DNA of 64,000 nucleotides, taken from Nageia nagi (taxonomy: Eukaryota > Pinophyta). This document shows, piece by piece, positions 33,560 through 46,144 of the stretch (position 1 is the stretch's first letter; each line of letters opens with the position of its first letter). The stretch is taken from assembly GCA_050084985.1 (NCBI GenBank), contig JBITNC010000001.1, forward strand, positions 24,118,001 to 24,182,000, written 5' to 3'. The notes beneath the pieces are model-generated. The model saw nothing but the letters and a program-made list of their open reading frames with translations, did no database searches and was not told the origin of the DNA. Both the position numbers and the translations under genes were made by a program.

Positions 33560-35110
33560 GTCTAGGGAACAATTTGTGCCACAATTCTGGAGATCCCAAT
33601 CACAACGTATGCCACAGCAGGAGAGCCCCCTTCTCAAACACTACATGGAGACCAAGATTGGAGGAAGGGATGATCAGCCTGTAATTCCTAGGCCAAACAA
33701 GCCCATGTAAACATCAAAAGAAGGAGAAGACTTTAGAGCAAGGGTGCCTAGTGCGTTGGAACTGAACAAGCATCATAGGGACTAAAACATGTTACATCCA
33801 AATGTGAGGCGAGACATCAATTTCAGTAGTTATTTGGAGCTGTTGGGGTTGAAGGGTGGCACACATGCCCAACGACAGTCAGGAGGCCAGTGGGACGGAA
33901 AGAGAGATCTGCACCACAAGATCAGCAAGATGCAAGTACCCATGTTTGATGGTAAGAAGGTGATGGCAACGGCTTCGGTGCATCAATTGCAGGCATACTT
34001 TGTTTTGAATCCTAGCATGTTGGAGGAGGAAGCCATCAATTTTGCATCTTTGCATCTGGAGGGAGATGCGTTGGAGTGGTGACATCATGGCATGGTTAGT
34101 CAAGGCTATGCCCACATTACCACATTTGAGGAGTTCACTAGACAGTTATTAAAGATGTTCAATTGGAAAAAGGAGAATAATTACTTCCGAGATTTGAATT
34201 CTTTGAGGTAGACAGAGACAGTGGATGAGTTCATGACGAAGTTTTAGAAGCTAGTAGTGATGATCCACCACATTCCTGAGGAGAGGCTGACGTTTTTGTT
34301 CATTGAGGAGTTGGCCAAACAGTTGAGAGGGATGGTCAAGGTTTCATATCCCAGGACCTTGAACGATGCCATTCGAGCTGCATATGACTTGGAGCCTACC
34401 ATGAAATCCCTTAGAGGAGGACCGGCCAACAAGGTACCACCAAGTCAGAGGATGTGGGAAGGACCTAGCAAGGCCAAAGCACCCCCCATGCCTGGATCGG
34501 ATCAGTTGTATGTTGCTGCTAGAAAGAAGCTGAGACAAGAGGGCAAGTGCTTCTATTGCAAGAAGTGGGATCCGGGGCACCGTTGTATAGGTAAAGGACA
34601 GGAACACTACATCAAGGTGCTTCCTGAGGATTGCTTAGATGACTCAGAGCTCGACCTGAATGAGGAGGTGGACTCAAAGTCGCTGCGTGCAAAGGGCACA
34701 TTGGGCAGCATGGTAGCTTCACTTCATGGGGTAAAGAAGTTTCTAACGCTAAAGCTGATTGGTCAAGCTTGCGGTTAGGATGTCAATCTGAAGGCATCAC
34801 ACAATTTCATTGACATCAATTTTACAGAGAGGAACGACCTCAAGACCAAGGGTTTTGAGGGCTTCCGAGTTTCGAACGCTAATGGCAAGCTAACATTGGT
34901 GGATCGAATTGTGGAGAGATTGGGGATCAAGCTACAGGGTTGTGTGGTAAGGGAGAACTTCTACCTGTATGCACTCATGGGCATCCGCATGTCATTTTAG
35001 GGGTGCAATGGCTGTTTGGGTTGGGTGACATTCACACCAACTACCAAAACCTTACTATGAGGTTTGAGATGGATGGGGTGGAGTACACACTATAGAGGCT
35101 GCAAGAGGAC
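33560..35110 (+). pseudogene. C gag capsid, zinc knuckle and protease fragment
   Basis: Capsid from about 33930 (MQVPMFDGKK, EEAINFASLHLEGDALEW), then a TGA where F has a second Trp (WW), then HIPEERLTFLFIEELA. Knuckle CFYCKKWDPGHRCIGKGQ is near 34550-34600. The protease region begins near 34790 (ASHNFIDINF, active-site Asp lost at the upstream break) and passes RVSNANGKLTLVD before stops. Capsid similarity to F and B is clear. Several nonsense changes; not functional. Confidence 0.85.
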
Positions 35111-35837
35111 GACACGTAGAGGACCAACAATTGGCTAGAGTCAGTGGAGCTGGGATGGGATGATACCAGGAGGACTCATTGAACTTGGATAGGGCTAGGA
35201 TAGCCATGTTTGGAGGCCAGGAATTTTGGAGTACCACGTTGATCTTGGATAGGGCTAGGATAGCCACGTTTGGTAGCTAGGGAGGTTGGAACCCCACATT
35301 GGGTAGGAGGCCAGCTAGGACTGTCACTTCGGGAACCCACAGAGTTTGGGACCCCACATTGGACACAGTGTCATCAGAGGTAGTTCCGTTGGATGCCCAA
35401 GGAGGAGGGAACTCCATGTTGGGCCTTAGGGAAGCAAAAGAGCCTATACGGAGTACTCAGGGGTTCTGGAACCCCATGTTGTAGATTGGGGGATCACTCA
35501 TTGATGAGGTCAACACAAATCCAAAAAAGAGCCTAGGCCAAATACATTTTGTGCTGACAATCATTTTTTGCAGGACATTGTAGATACAATTTCGTGTGGG
35601 GACACTCAGTTCCGTAGTTCAAGAGATTCATCCATGAACATATACTAAGGAGAGATTGCCATGGACACTTCATGAGTTTGCAGATCACTGAACTATCCAG
35701 TGCTGAAGACTCACTACAGCCAGATGGACTCAAGATCGAGATGGTTTTCCCAAGAGAAAGGGTGCAGCTGAAGACACCAAAGGATCCTTGGAAGACAACC
35801 CTTAGCTATCTCCTATCATTGCTTAAGGGCAAGCAAT
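35111..35837 (+). other. C 3' untranslated tail with imperfect repeats
   Basis: No pol. Contains two near copies of GGATAGGGCTAGGATAGCCA (about 35188 and 35250) and repeated ACCCCACATTGG text. The same tail occurs in B (45360-45690, opposite strand), so it is a family trait and not a random deletion scar. Confidence 0.7.
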
Positions 35838-35853
35838 TCAAGAGGGAAGGCTT
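35838..35853 (+). other. C polypurine tract
   Basis: CAAGAGGGAAGG just before the 3' LTR. Confidence 0.75.
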
Positions 35854-38190
35854 TGTGACATCCCATTTGGACCATTGACAAAATGTGTCAATCACTTTGT
35901 AATCTAGTGTTTGTTTATAATAATGTTGTACATGTGTAACTCAAGTAGGAGCTTATCGTTTGTGGACCCCATTGTGAGTCCAATAATGGGACATCTCCCA
36001 TTGAGTAGTCTTGTGTTAACATGTAATGGGTTATCCTAGATTGTGAGAATCCCACTCTAGGCATGAGTCTTATATAGTCCAGAGGTACATAAAGGAGCAT
36101 ACCAGCGTTGGGAGGGCCCCACATACCCCACGTTGGCTTATGAGTACACTTAGACACCCACATCAACCTTGGGGGCCTTTATGATCCCTACGTTGGCATG
36201 GTTGGCCTGTTGACGCCAACGTTGGAATAGACTTGGCTTGGGATGATAACGAGGCATGATGGATAGGCACGTAAGGCTATGTGATGTTCCAAAATTGCCC
36301 TCAACAAAAACAAACCAAGCTAGGGCCTCTACAACCCTCAAACACCCAACCACTTCCCTTTAGGGCATAAAAACACCTCAATACATCAACGTGGACCTCC
36401 TAGGGCTCCCGAATAACACAACAACAAATGAGATCCACCCAATGCTGACGTCAACCCCTAAGGCTTCCCCAACACTCTGCAAACCCCACGAATGCCCTCC
36501 AGCAACAATGCACAACACAAAATTACCAACGATGGGGACATAACAATATGGAGCCAAAACAAGCTTCCAACACTAGTATACAAAAGACACACACATACAT
36601 AAACAATGCACAACACAATGGAGAGAGACACAAGCTATATTTTATTATGGAATAGTATGGAATACAATGAGGATCTCAATATCCAAATCTAGGGTTCCAA
36701 ACCCTTTGCGAGCCGAACACCACAGGAAAGACACTCCCTCAAACTCTGAATCTTCTCCTGTGAAGGAGCCTCCTCGAACCCTGGCGACCACTGAAGGTAG
36801 AAACTTGCCCTCGAAATACCATTGGATGGACTAAGTGACCCACCTAAGTCGTAGAATGCTAAGCTCCCAACCCTGTCACCCCTCTAGACGTCGTCTAGTA
36901 ATAATGCTTGGCACCGCCAAGACTTGTATGCCCGATTGGGTTCTGATAGAAAAAGTAAAATCAATAGCTAACCTCCTCATGGAGCTCCATCCTAAATATA
37001 TAGCCGTGTCTATCCATCATACCTCGTTATCATCCCAAGCAGTGTCTATTCCAATGTTGCAGTCAACAGGTCAACCATGCAAACGTGGAGGTCATATTGG
37101 CCCAGTATGCTAAAGTGGAGGTCCCATGGGCCCAATGTGCCAACGTGGGGGTCATAAAAGCCCTGAAGGCTGATGTGGGTCTAATGGGCCTCAATCTGAC
37201 ATGGGGGTCCAGGTGACCTCATAAGCCAACGTGGGGTTCCCACAATCCGAGATAACCCATTACAAACTAGTACAACACTACTCAAGGGGAGATGTCCCAT
37301 TACTGGGCTCATAGTGGGGTCCACATACCATAAGCTCCTTCTTGAGTTACACATGTCCAACAAGACCATAAACAAACACTAGATTACAAAGTGACCATGA
37401 CACATTTTGTCAATGGTCCAAATGGGACGTCACAGGCTATATATTGAGGATGGAGCTTCATGATGTGATTAGCTATTGATTATACTTCTTCTATATTGAA
37501 CCCAATTGGGCATTTAGGTCTTGGCGGTGCTGAGCATTATTCCTAGACGGCGTCTAGAGGGGTGAAAGGGTTGGGAGCATGGCATTCTACGACTTAGGTG
37601 GGTCACCTAGTCCATCGGATGGTATTCCGAGGGCAAGCTTCTACCTTCAGTGGTTGCCAAGGTTTGAGGAGGCTCCTTCGCAGGAGAAGATATGGAGTCT
37701 GAAGGAATGAGTCTTTCCTCTAGTGTTCGGCTTGCAGAGGGTTTGGAACCCTAGATCTGAGTGTTGAGATCCTCATTGTATTCCATTCCATATCATAATA
37801 AAATACAGCTTGTGTCTCTCTCCATTGTGTTGTGCATTGTTTATGTATGTGTTGTGTCTCTTGTATATTGTTGTTGGAAGCTTCATTGCATTTGTGGGTG
37901 TTCAAGCATATCATATTCACCTGTGAGGCATTCTTTGAGGTGCCAAGTGTTGGTGTGTGCCTTGGAGGGCTAACGTCAGGGTATAGGTGTTTCATGGAAC
38001 CCTTAGGAAGCTCACATCTGCATTGTAGGGGGTTTGGGTGCCCTAGGGGCCTAACGTGGGTGTGTTTGCATCATTCATTGAGAGTTTGGGTACCCTAAGG
38101 GCCTAACGTGGTTGTGTCTGCATCATTCATTGAGGGTTTGAATATCATAGTTGGAGTTGATTTTGTTGAGGGTGATTTTAGATCATCACA
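35854..38190 (+). repeat. C 3' LTR, split by solo LTR E
   Basis: Starts TGTGACATCCC and ends GATCATCACA. Net length without E and one duplication copy is about 1.18 kb, equal to the 5' LTR. Confidence 0.9.
36280..37434 (-). mobile_element. Solo LTR E (1,155 bp), same family, inverted
   Basis: Minus strand TGTGACGTCCCATTTGG ... GGAACATCACA. Perfect duplication GGCTA at 36275-36279 and 37435-37439. It lies inside the 3' LTR of its sibling C in opposite orientation, forming a large inverted repeat with it. Confidence 0.92.
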
Positions 38191-39447
38191 TTACTTTACC
38201 TAATTGGGCGTCCACCCTGGGGAGGTAAATTAGATCCCTGAACCACGCTTATTAAAATATAAAGACACCTAATCTAATTAAAAATTACTCTAAGACCCCT
38301 AGAAGAGGGACATCCACGTTGTCCTCAATTAATTGCATTTTTGCACTCAAGAGTGAGGCACACATCATAATAGGGCCAGAATATTATTTTAATGTGTCCC
38401 ATCGACATCAAAAATTACAAAAAAAAATATAAAAAATTCACAATGAAGAGGAGCGTCCCACTTCAAATAGGAGGAGAAAATGAAACACCTAAATTTTGGA
38501 ATATTACAAGGGTACTAATACGTTCACCAAATTTGGAAATATTTGTCATGAAAGCTTGTAGGCTTGATTTGTTCTTCAAGATAAATTCATGCTCTTAGCA
38601 TTTCATCTTTGTCCAAGTTGTACTTTTGTCATGGATATCATATGATTTCCATATGTGCAATCGTATGTTCAAAGATCATACATTTCCCAAACAAAAACTC
38701 AACACATTAAATAATGTCTATGCACCTGTTGGTAAATTTTGTCAAATTATGGGATAAAGTCTTGTATCTGGTTGCAATGAGTTGTGCATTTGTATCTCAT
38801 GTTCCACAGTAACAAGATAAGTAGTTATTTTGCATTTCAAAGCTTGTAAATTCTGATGCCGTTAACAGCATATTGCTATGAAATGCATTAACATGTAACT
38901 GTAACTGACTAATTTCATAGCGAAATTACAAAGAAATCAAAGCATCAAATCAACTTGCAATAGAGGGCTGAAAAAACTAATCCAGCAACAAAATTTGAAA
39001 TTAAAAAGAAAGCATGCTCCAAATATATATGACTTGCCTGCTGGACAGCTTTGTAGGTGATATTTCCTGCATTCAAATCTGGGAAAATAAGTATATTGGC
39101 CTACATATTAGGAAATTATTGTCAGTAAAATCTTCCCATGATTGAGAAACAATAAGGATATTCAGTGGATTCATATTAAACAAATATATTTTACATTTGG
39201 AAAAATACTTACTCCAACAAAACTTACCAAATCCAATACTAGTTACATGATTAATGTACAGTTTTTGCAATCTTCCAATCCTCAAAGAGAGGCCAATGAA
39301 AAAGATGAGTAGTGCTACAAGTGTCTGATATTCAGATACATAATGCCAAGACTAGGAGTTACAGAATTTAGTAAAACTTGGATAAGAAGTTCTTTTTGAC
39401 AAAGAAGATCATATATATACAAGAGCATCCTTTACAATGCTATAATC
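38191..39447. other. Unassigned AT-rich sequence right of C
   Basis: Continuation of the flank broken by C. The first 200 bases look like LTR or UTR text; the rest shows no convincing frame, repeat or RNA gene. Confidence 0.4.
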
Positions 39448-40304
39448 CTAAGTTATCGGGTCCGGTTCCAATTTGGCGATCCGGTACGTCAATTCAGCTA
39501 AATTGTTTTTTGGGGGGTTCGGTTCGTTTGGATTCGTCCATACAAAAAACATGTAAAAATCATAAATTTTTATATATGTGCAGCCTAGAAGCATGAAATT
39601 AAGATTAGAGTATCACATAGCATCATATAAACAACAAAATAGCCATAAACTTGATGTCATTTAAAACATCATACATGTATGATAAATATTAAATATTCAT
39701 CGTTCAAACTTAAAGTTCAATATTTAAATAATAATATCAAGTTCAACAACTAGTTTAATCATCCAAGTGGATTTTCTAAATCAGCAATGTCATCATCATC
39801 ATTGACATTAAATGATGTAGGAATATTAGATGAACCACAACCAATGCAAATGAGTAGAAATATTAGATGATCTTCTTGGTAGGCAATGAACACTTGCAAA
39901 TGAGTAGAAATGGCAATATAATCCTTGTAAAAGCTTCAAGGATCACTCTTCAACTTCCTTTGTTGATCCAACAAAAAACAAAAAAACAATGCTCAGCCTC
40001 GTGGAATAAAAGAAGTTGTTTGCAAGAGAAATGAACAAGAATGACGTAGTTTAGAGGTTTCATGTGCTTTAGAGGTAACTTTTAGGGTTTACAAGGTAGA
40101 ATTGGTCAAAGTCAAATAAAAAAATATTAAAAAAGTACAAATTATCTCCCTTTCCTCCTTGGGTTCTATCTGGATTCTCTTGGGTTCTCTCTGGGTTCTT
40201 CTGAGGTGAACTAGGGAGGATTTTTCTGAAACCATAGACAAACCCGAACCCAGGGCAAACCGAACCCAAAATCGGGGCCTGCATAGGAGAACCCAGTAAC
40301 TTAG
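39448..40304. mobile_element. hAT-like non-autonomous DNA transposon (857 bp)
   Basis: Perfect 8-bp duplication CTATAATC at 39440-39447 and 40305-40312. Imperfect terminal inverted repeats: left CTAAGTTATCGGGTCC, right (reverse complement) CTAAGTTACTGGGTTC. GGTTC/GAACC motifs are repeated beneath both ends (39463-39535 and 40163-40270). No transposase frame. The duplication length and sub-terminal motifs fit the hAT superfamily. Confidence 0.8.
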
Positions 40305-40984
40305 CTATAATCTGTGAATGATTGAATCAAACAGTAATCAAGGAATTATAAGCCTGATATGAAATCAAATCCTACATCAAAAGCCTTATATAGAAAACAT
40401 TTCTATCACAAGTTGTAATATGTACATACATTTAAGAATTAGATTTGCAAATCAGCCAAGCTTTTTTCTTTATTGTAACAAGCAATATCAGAAATTTTAT
40501 TTGATTGTAGTATATATTAACTTTTTTAAAAATTGAACATCTTATATTATCTGCTAGGATTTGAAGCAGCCAGGTTTTGAACCTCATTTTGTTTTTTACA
40601 CTTTTGCGGTAGAAGAATCTAGCTTTTCCATCTGGTTTCTGGAGGTTCCCCTCCTAAGGCCCATTCTATGAGTAATGGTGACAACTAAGAGTGCTATACT
40701 GCCCGGCCCTCAAAAGTCCACCTTCAGAGCTGTTTTGCAATAAGGAGCGTCAAGTTTGGCTGAAGGTAACAAAGAGCAAGAAGAAATTTGTAATTCAGTT
40801 TTGTATTTGTCATTTTAATCATCAATGGTGTTTTGTTACATGTTTGAATTAGATAAAATCATGAATTTCAATGATGAATGAAACTATATTTATAAAGAAA
40901 GAAATCATGAATGTCAATGATTGAAATTTCCAAAAAAATTCAAGAAAATTAAATTTTGAGTATAGATGGAGAAGAAGAAAAGAA
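40305..40984. other. Unassigned sequence
   Basis: AT-rich, with a short purine run AAGAAAGAAAGAAAG near 40981. No gene recognised. Confidence 0.4.
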
Positions 40985-43386
40985 AGAAAGAAAGTATATT
41001 AATGTCCACAGGTTACCAAATGCGGTCAAGTACAATCATGCTCATGGAGCCCTCAAAGCCCAACTTGGGGAGCAAATAGATAAAATAAATTCCTAAATGC
41101 ATAAAAGATTAACTAATCAAATACCACCAAAAAGTGCTTCAACCATAAAAGGAGGGAGATACAAAGTCTGGTATGTCCACAAGGAGGTCGTCAGTACTCC
41201 CTGCTCTAGGGGGACTCTACTAATCGCTATGAGAAGCCTCTATGGTACTACTAATGGTTGAGAAGAAAGTTGTGATTTGTCGCATCCTCGACGATTGTTG
41301 GGTGCTCTAGGTACATCTCCTGATCCTACGTAGTGGTTGTATAGGATCAACTCTGTGTCTCCTACGAGCCCCTTTAGGAGGAGATTGGAAGAAGGATGTG
41401 ATGCGTCGAACCTTGGTCTAGGTGGAGGTAGACTCAATAAGATTGTCACAAAAAATAATTTGGGTATGGTCTAGTGTGGCTTTCAAAACATTGAAAGCCA
41501 CCACCTTAGTCTTGCTAAGTTTCACCACAAGCTTTTGTCTATCACTAAATACATCCAAAGCATCTATCAGCCACCACCTTAGTCTTGCTAAGTTTCACCA
41601 CAAGCTCTTGTCTATCACTAAATGCATCCAAAGCATCTATCAAGTTCTAAAGACCCTCAACCGAGTGAAAAAGCAGAACAATAGCGTAAGCAAAGAGTAG
41701 GATGGGAACTCAACTGCCATGAAAAAGGCATCCAAACTCTGGGTTGGTGTTCTCAAGGATAATGGACTCAAGCTCATCAATGCAAAGACCAAATAAAGTA
41801 GGTGAGAGAGGGCAGCCCTACTTCACTCCAATAGTGCCAAGAATACTCTCAGAGAGCCCAGATGGGGTGCGAACCCATCCCGAAAGAGTCTCATAAAGTG
41901 TCAAAAAGGCTACTAGACCAATCTTTGGTATGCCCAAACTCCGCAATCAATCCATGAGTCTATGATGAGGAATAGTGTCAAAGGCCTTCATAAAATCGAC
42001 AAAACAAAAAAAGTTGGCGTCTTTCAAAATCTAGCCTCCTCAAAAATTGCTCTGAGAGTAAAAATGTGATCAGAGGTGCGATGATCTCTCAGAAAGCCTG
42101 CCTGACATGTTCAAAGCCCCCTAGAGTCAACCATATGTGAAAGGTAACCCTCCATGATCGTGGCATATAGCTTGGCCAAGGTGTCGCCAATCATGATACT
42201 GCGGTAATTGATTGGCTCGTTGGGATCATCGGATTTGAAGATGGAATGGATGATGTCGAAGTTCCGAGAATATAGGAAATCAGAATAGATGATGTCATTA
42301 AAGAGCTGGATAGGAAGGGAGGGAGGGTATGTATGGCATGCTTGAGGAATTCAACTTGAAGGTTTTCAATGTTAGGTGCCTTTCAGGGAGAAGTCTCAGG
42401 ATAGTAGAACGGATGAGGGAAGGCGAGAAGAAGTCCAAGGACGGTTGTCAAGTATAGTGGATGGGTTGGGTATGACTGATAATGGTGTAAAGGCAAGAGG
42501 CGTACTCCTTCCAATCATGAAGAGAAATGGAATTCGAAGTGTGTTTTTTGGGTAAGAAGGAGCACCAAAATGATTTGGGATTGGAGCAAATAGAGGAAAT
42601 GACCTCTCATCTCCTTTTGGCCAAGAAGTGGCATTTCTTGGTCCTAGGGAGATAGCGATAAGATTCTTGAAGTCCAGTGGTGGAAGGAGATCTAGGGTCA
42701 CTCGCAATGGATCATCGAAGATGATGATCAAGTTCCTTAATATCAAAATCAAACCATATATACATTGGACAATTACCAAGGTGACGAAAGCAAAGGGGGG
42801 CTAGTAGTGTGCAAGAAGGCATGGAGTGCTACGAGCGAAGGGAATAAACCAGAAAAAGTGCTTGGTTCTCAATCGAGGGAGAAAATGTAAGCCAATGAGT
42901 TTTTGTTGTAGGATATAGTTGTAAAAGGGGTCACACTCGCGATCAAATAGGATGATCGTGCAAGGGGCTCTGGGGTGGGTAAGATAGTGGGGTGGGACAG
43001 TGAGAGGTGTTCCTACAAGGATAAAGTGAGGTATGCATGATCGGAAAGGAAAAGGCATGAGGCAACTCAAAAGGCATGGGTGTGTGAAACAAGTGGGGGA
43101 CTAGAGACGATGTAGTTGACTATGCTAGAGCCCCAACATGGGGTAATAGGTGTGATGGCGAGAATGAGGGAACCAAGTCATACCATTAAGAATCAAAAGA
43201 TCATGTGTCTCACCAAGCTCAAGCAAGAATCTGCCATAACCTGAGGGGTCTATAGAGTCAACGAAGTTTCTCTGGAAATCCAAAAGGGTGACCAAGCATC
43301 TGTGTGTGCAACGGATCTGTAATGCTATCAAAGTAATGGATTTGTAAATTCCCAATCCTATCGTTAAAGTCTCCCAACAACTAGGC
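40985..43386 (-). pseudogene. LINE (non-LTR retrotransposon) remnant: endonuclease end and RT
   Basis: Minus strand. Near 43370-43140 a fragment of an APE-type endonuclease: LLGDFNDRIG, then DPSGYGRFLLELGETHDLLI. RT from about 42260: INYRSIMIGDTLAKLYATI, QAGFLRDHRTSDHIFTLRAI, FVDFMKAFDTIPHHRL, GCPLSPTLFGLCID. The catalytic FADD position reads LLFAYAIVL, so both Asp are lost. Many stops and shifts. The right end abuts an LTR fragment at 43387. The 3' end is set only roughly; no clear poly(A) was seen. Confidence 0.85.
41496..41641 (-). repeat. 73-bp tandem duplication in the LINE
   Basis: Two adjacent, nearly identical 73-base copies starting AGCCACCACCTTAGTC (41496 and 41569), differing at about two positions. 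Confidence 0.9.
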
Positions 43387-43796
43387 ACAACACACCCCAA
43401 AATACAAGATTTTGGGGACCCTATTTTTGCGAAGGCAATGAGGTGCATTGCCTTGAGATTGGCTTTTGGTGATGGATAGTTCATTTTGAAGAGTGCAAAC
43501 ATGATATTAGGGAACGATTCAAGGAGATCTTGCAACGAAGACCCTGAAGAGTAGTCACTGATTTTGGAGCCAAGGAGCCAAGATCTGAGAGAGAGTATCA
43601 AAGCACAGATTTTTTGGGTCTTGAGTGAAGCTAGTGGCGATGGGGTCATTTTTGCAAAGTTTGACCTCACAAATGCCAAGTGTGATGAAAATGAGCGTTT
43701 TTCTCAAGTTTAAAGTCCGGGAGCAATGGATGTAGCTAAGGTGACAAAAATAAGCGTTTTTGTCAAGTATACAACCGGAAAGCTCAAAAATGGTCA
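43387..43796 (+). repeat. Family-A LTR fragment A0
   Basis: Begins GGCACAACACACCCC, lacking the first bases of the LTR, and matches 23934-24360. Cut at 43796 by the start of another LTR of the same family. Confidence 0.8.
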
Positions 43797-43882
43797 TGTT
43801 GTGTCCGCACAACACAACCTAAAATGCATCATTTTGGGGACTCAATTTTTTGTAAACACCAATGAGCAACATTGCATGGGAA

Positions 43883-45019
43883 TGTGACGATCTAAAATCA
43901 CTCTCAGTACAAACGACTCCAACTATGCAACTCAAACCCTCAACAGATGAAACTAGCACACCTACGTTGGGCCCTTAGGGAACCCTAACACCCCACAATG
44001 CAAACGTGGGCCTCCCAAGGCCTCCACGCAACCCCTACACCCTAACGTTAGCCCTCTAGGGTACACAGTAACTCTTGGCACCTCAACGAATGCCTCACAG
44101 ATATGAACACAACACATTGTAGCTTCCAACACCAGTATACAAGAGACAAAACATACACATCAATGAACAACACAATGGAGAGGGACACAAGCTATATTAT
44201 ATCATGGAATAACAATGGAGTACAATGAGCATCTCAACATCCAGATCTAGGGTTCCAAACCCTTGTACAAGCCAAATACCATAGGAAAGACCAACTCCCT
44301 CAAATTCCAAATCCTCTCCTACGAAGGAGCCTCCTTGAACCCTAGATAACCTCTGAAGGTAGAAGCTCACCCTCAGAATACCACCGGATGGACTAGATGA
44401 CCCACCTAAGTCGTAGAGTGCCAGGCTCCCAACCCTGTCACCCCTCTAGACACCGCCTAGGAAGAATGCTTGGCACAACCAAGACTTGCAAGCCTGATCG
44501 AGTTCAATGTAATAGAAGTATAATCAATAGCTAACCTCATCATGGAGCTCCATCCTCAATATATAGCCTCCCATGTCTATCCACCATGCCTCAATATCAT
44601 CCTAAGCCAAGTCTATTCCAACATTGGGGTTAACAGGTCAACCATGCCAACATGGAGGTCATAAAGGTCCTCAAGGCTGACGTGGGGTTTGATGGGCCTC
44701 TCAAGGTTGATGTGGGGTCTAGGTGGCCTCATAAGCCAATGTGGGGTATGTGGGGCCCTCCCAACACTACTATGCTCCTCCATGCACTCTGTTCTACGCA
44801 AGACTCATACCTATCTAGGCATTCCCACAATCCGGGATAACCCAAAACAAACTAACACAAAACTACTCAATGGGAGACATCCCATTACTAGGCTCACAGT
44901 GGGGTCCACGGACCATAACCTCTTGCTTGAGTTACACATGTACAACGTGACAATGAAAAAATACTATATTACAAAGTGAACATGACACAATTTGTCATTG
45001 GTCCAAATGGGACGTCACA
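43883..45019 (-). repeat. B 3' LTR (1,137 bp)
   Basis: Minus strand TGTGACGTCCCATTTGG ... ATCGTCACA. Contains the family minisatellite. Confidence 0.92.
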
Positions 45020-45690
45020 CAGCCTCCCCTCTCGAATTGCTTGCCCTCAAGCAATGGTAGGAGATAGCCATACACCATCTTACAATAATCCCTTGGTGTC
45101 TTCAACCGTACCACACCTCTTTGGAAAACCATCCCTATCTTGAATCCCTCTGGCTATAGTGGGTCTTCAACATTGGATAACTCAGTGATCTGTGAACTTA
45201 TGAAGCATCCATGGCCACCTCTCCTCAATATATGTTCATGGATGAATCTCTTCAGCCATGGACCTGAGTGTACTCCCACACTGCATTGTACCTGCAATGT
45301 CCTACAAAAGATGATTGTCAGCACAAAATGTATTGGACCTAGGCCCCTCTAAGGATTGATGTTGATCCCCTCACTGAGTAATCTTAAAATCTACAATGTG
45401 GGGTTCCAGAACTCTCAAATACCATGCATAGGCACTCCTAACTCCCTAAGGCTCAACGTGGAATTCGCTCCTACTTGGATACCCAACGGAGCTCCCTCCA
45501 ATGTTAGCATGTCCAACGTTGGGTCCCAATCTCCTTGGACACCCAACGTGACTTCCCCGAATGGCCTCCCACCCAACATGGGGCTCTAATCTCCCTGGTT
45601 ACCAAACATGGTTGTCCTAGCCCTATCCAAGCTCAACGAGGTTGTCCTGGTATCATCCCATCCCAGCTCCACTAAGTCTAGCCGGTTGTT
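45020..45690 (-). other. B polypurine tract and 3' tail
   Basis: Minus-strand GAGAGGGGAGGC precedes the 3' LTR at 45033-45020. The tail up to the protease has the same ACCCAACGTTGG-like repeats and GGATAGGGCTAGGA text as C, and no pol. Confidence 0.75.
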
Positions 45691-45696
45691 GTTCCT

Positions 45697-46086
45697 CTAC
45701 GTGTCCTCTCGCAAGCCCTGTAGTGTGTACTCCACTCCATCCATCTCAAACCTCATAGTAAGGTCTTGGTAGTTGGTGTGAATGTCACCCAACTCGAACA
45801 ACCATTGCACCCTTAAAATGACATGCGGGTGCCCCATGAGTGGATATAGGTAGAAGTTCTCCCTTACCACACAACCTTTTAACCTGATCCCCAATCTCTC
45901 CACAATCTGATCCACCAATGTCAGCTTGCCATTAGCGTTCGAAACATGGAAGCCCTCAAAACCCTTGGTCTTTAGGTCCTTCCTCTTTGCAAAATTGATG
46001 TCAATAAAATTGTGTGATGCCCCTAGATCTATCATCACCATGACCCAATGTGCCCTCCGCATGCAGCAACCGCGATTCATCCTCAT
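45697..46086 (-). pseudogene. B retropepsin
   Basis: 129-residue frame. VMIDLGASHNFIDINF has Leu where the DSG/DTG motif needs Ser/Thr; FHVSNANGKLTLVDQI and PHVILRVQWLFELGDI follow, as in the chromovirus protease of F ([11 protein letters not shown]). The frame is separated from gag by a short gap with a shift, and the changed active site suggests it is inactive. Confidence 0.85.
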
Positions 46087-46144
46087 TTAAGTCCAGCTCT
46101 AACTCTTCCGAGCTATCCTCAGGAGGCACCCCGATGTAGTGTAT

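Larger units (their letters stand above)
30487..38190 (+). mobile_element. Element C: non-autonomous gag-protease LTR retrotransposon
   Basis: LTR ends TGTGACGTCCC ... CATCACA, with a perfect duplication TTACT at 30482-30486 and 38191-38195. Initiator-Met primer site present. The internal region codes for gag and a protease fragment only. I find no RT, RNase H or integrase, and sibling B has the same content. Two solo LTRs are nested in it: D in gag and E in the 3' LTR. The layout fits the TR-GAG class (terminal repeats plus gag only). Confidence 0.92.

Noticed and set aside
43125-43679. 184-residue frame on the minus strand
   Set aside because: A chance fusion of LTR fragment A0 with the LINE endonuclease remnant.
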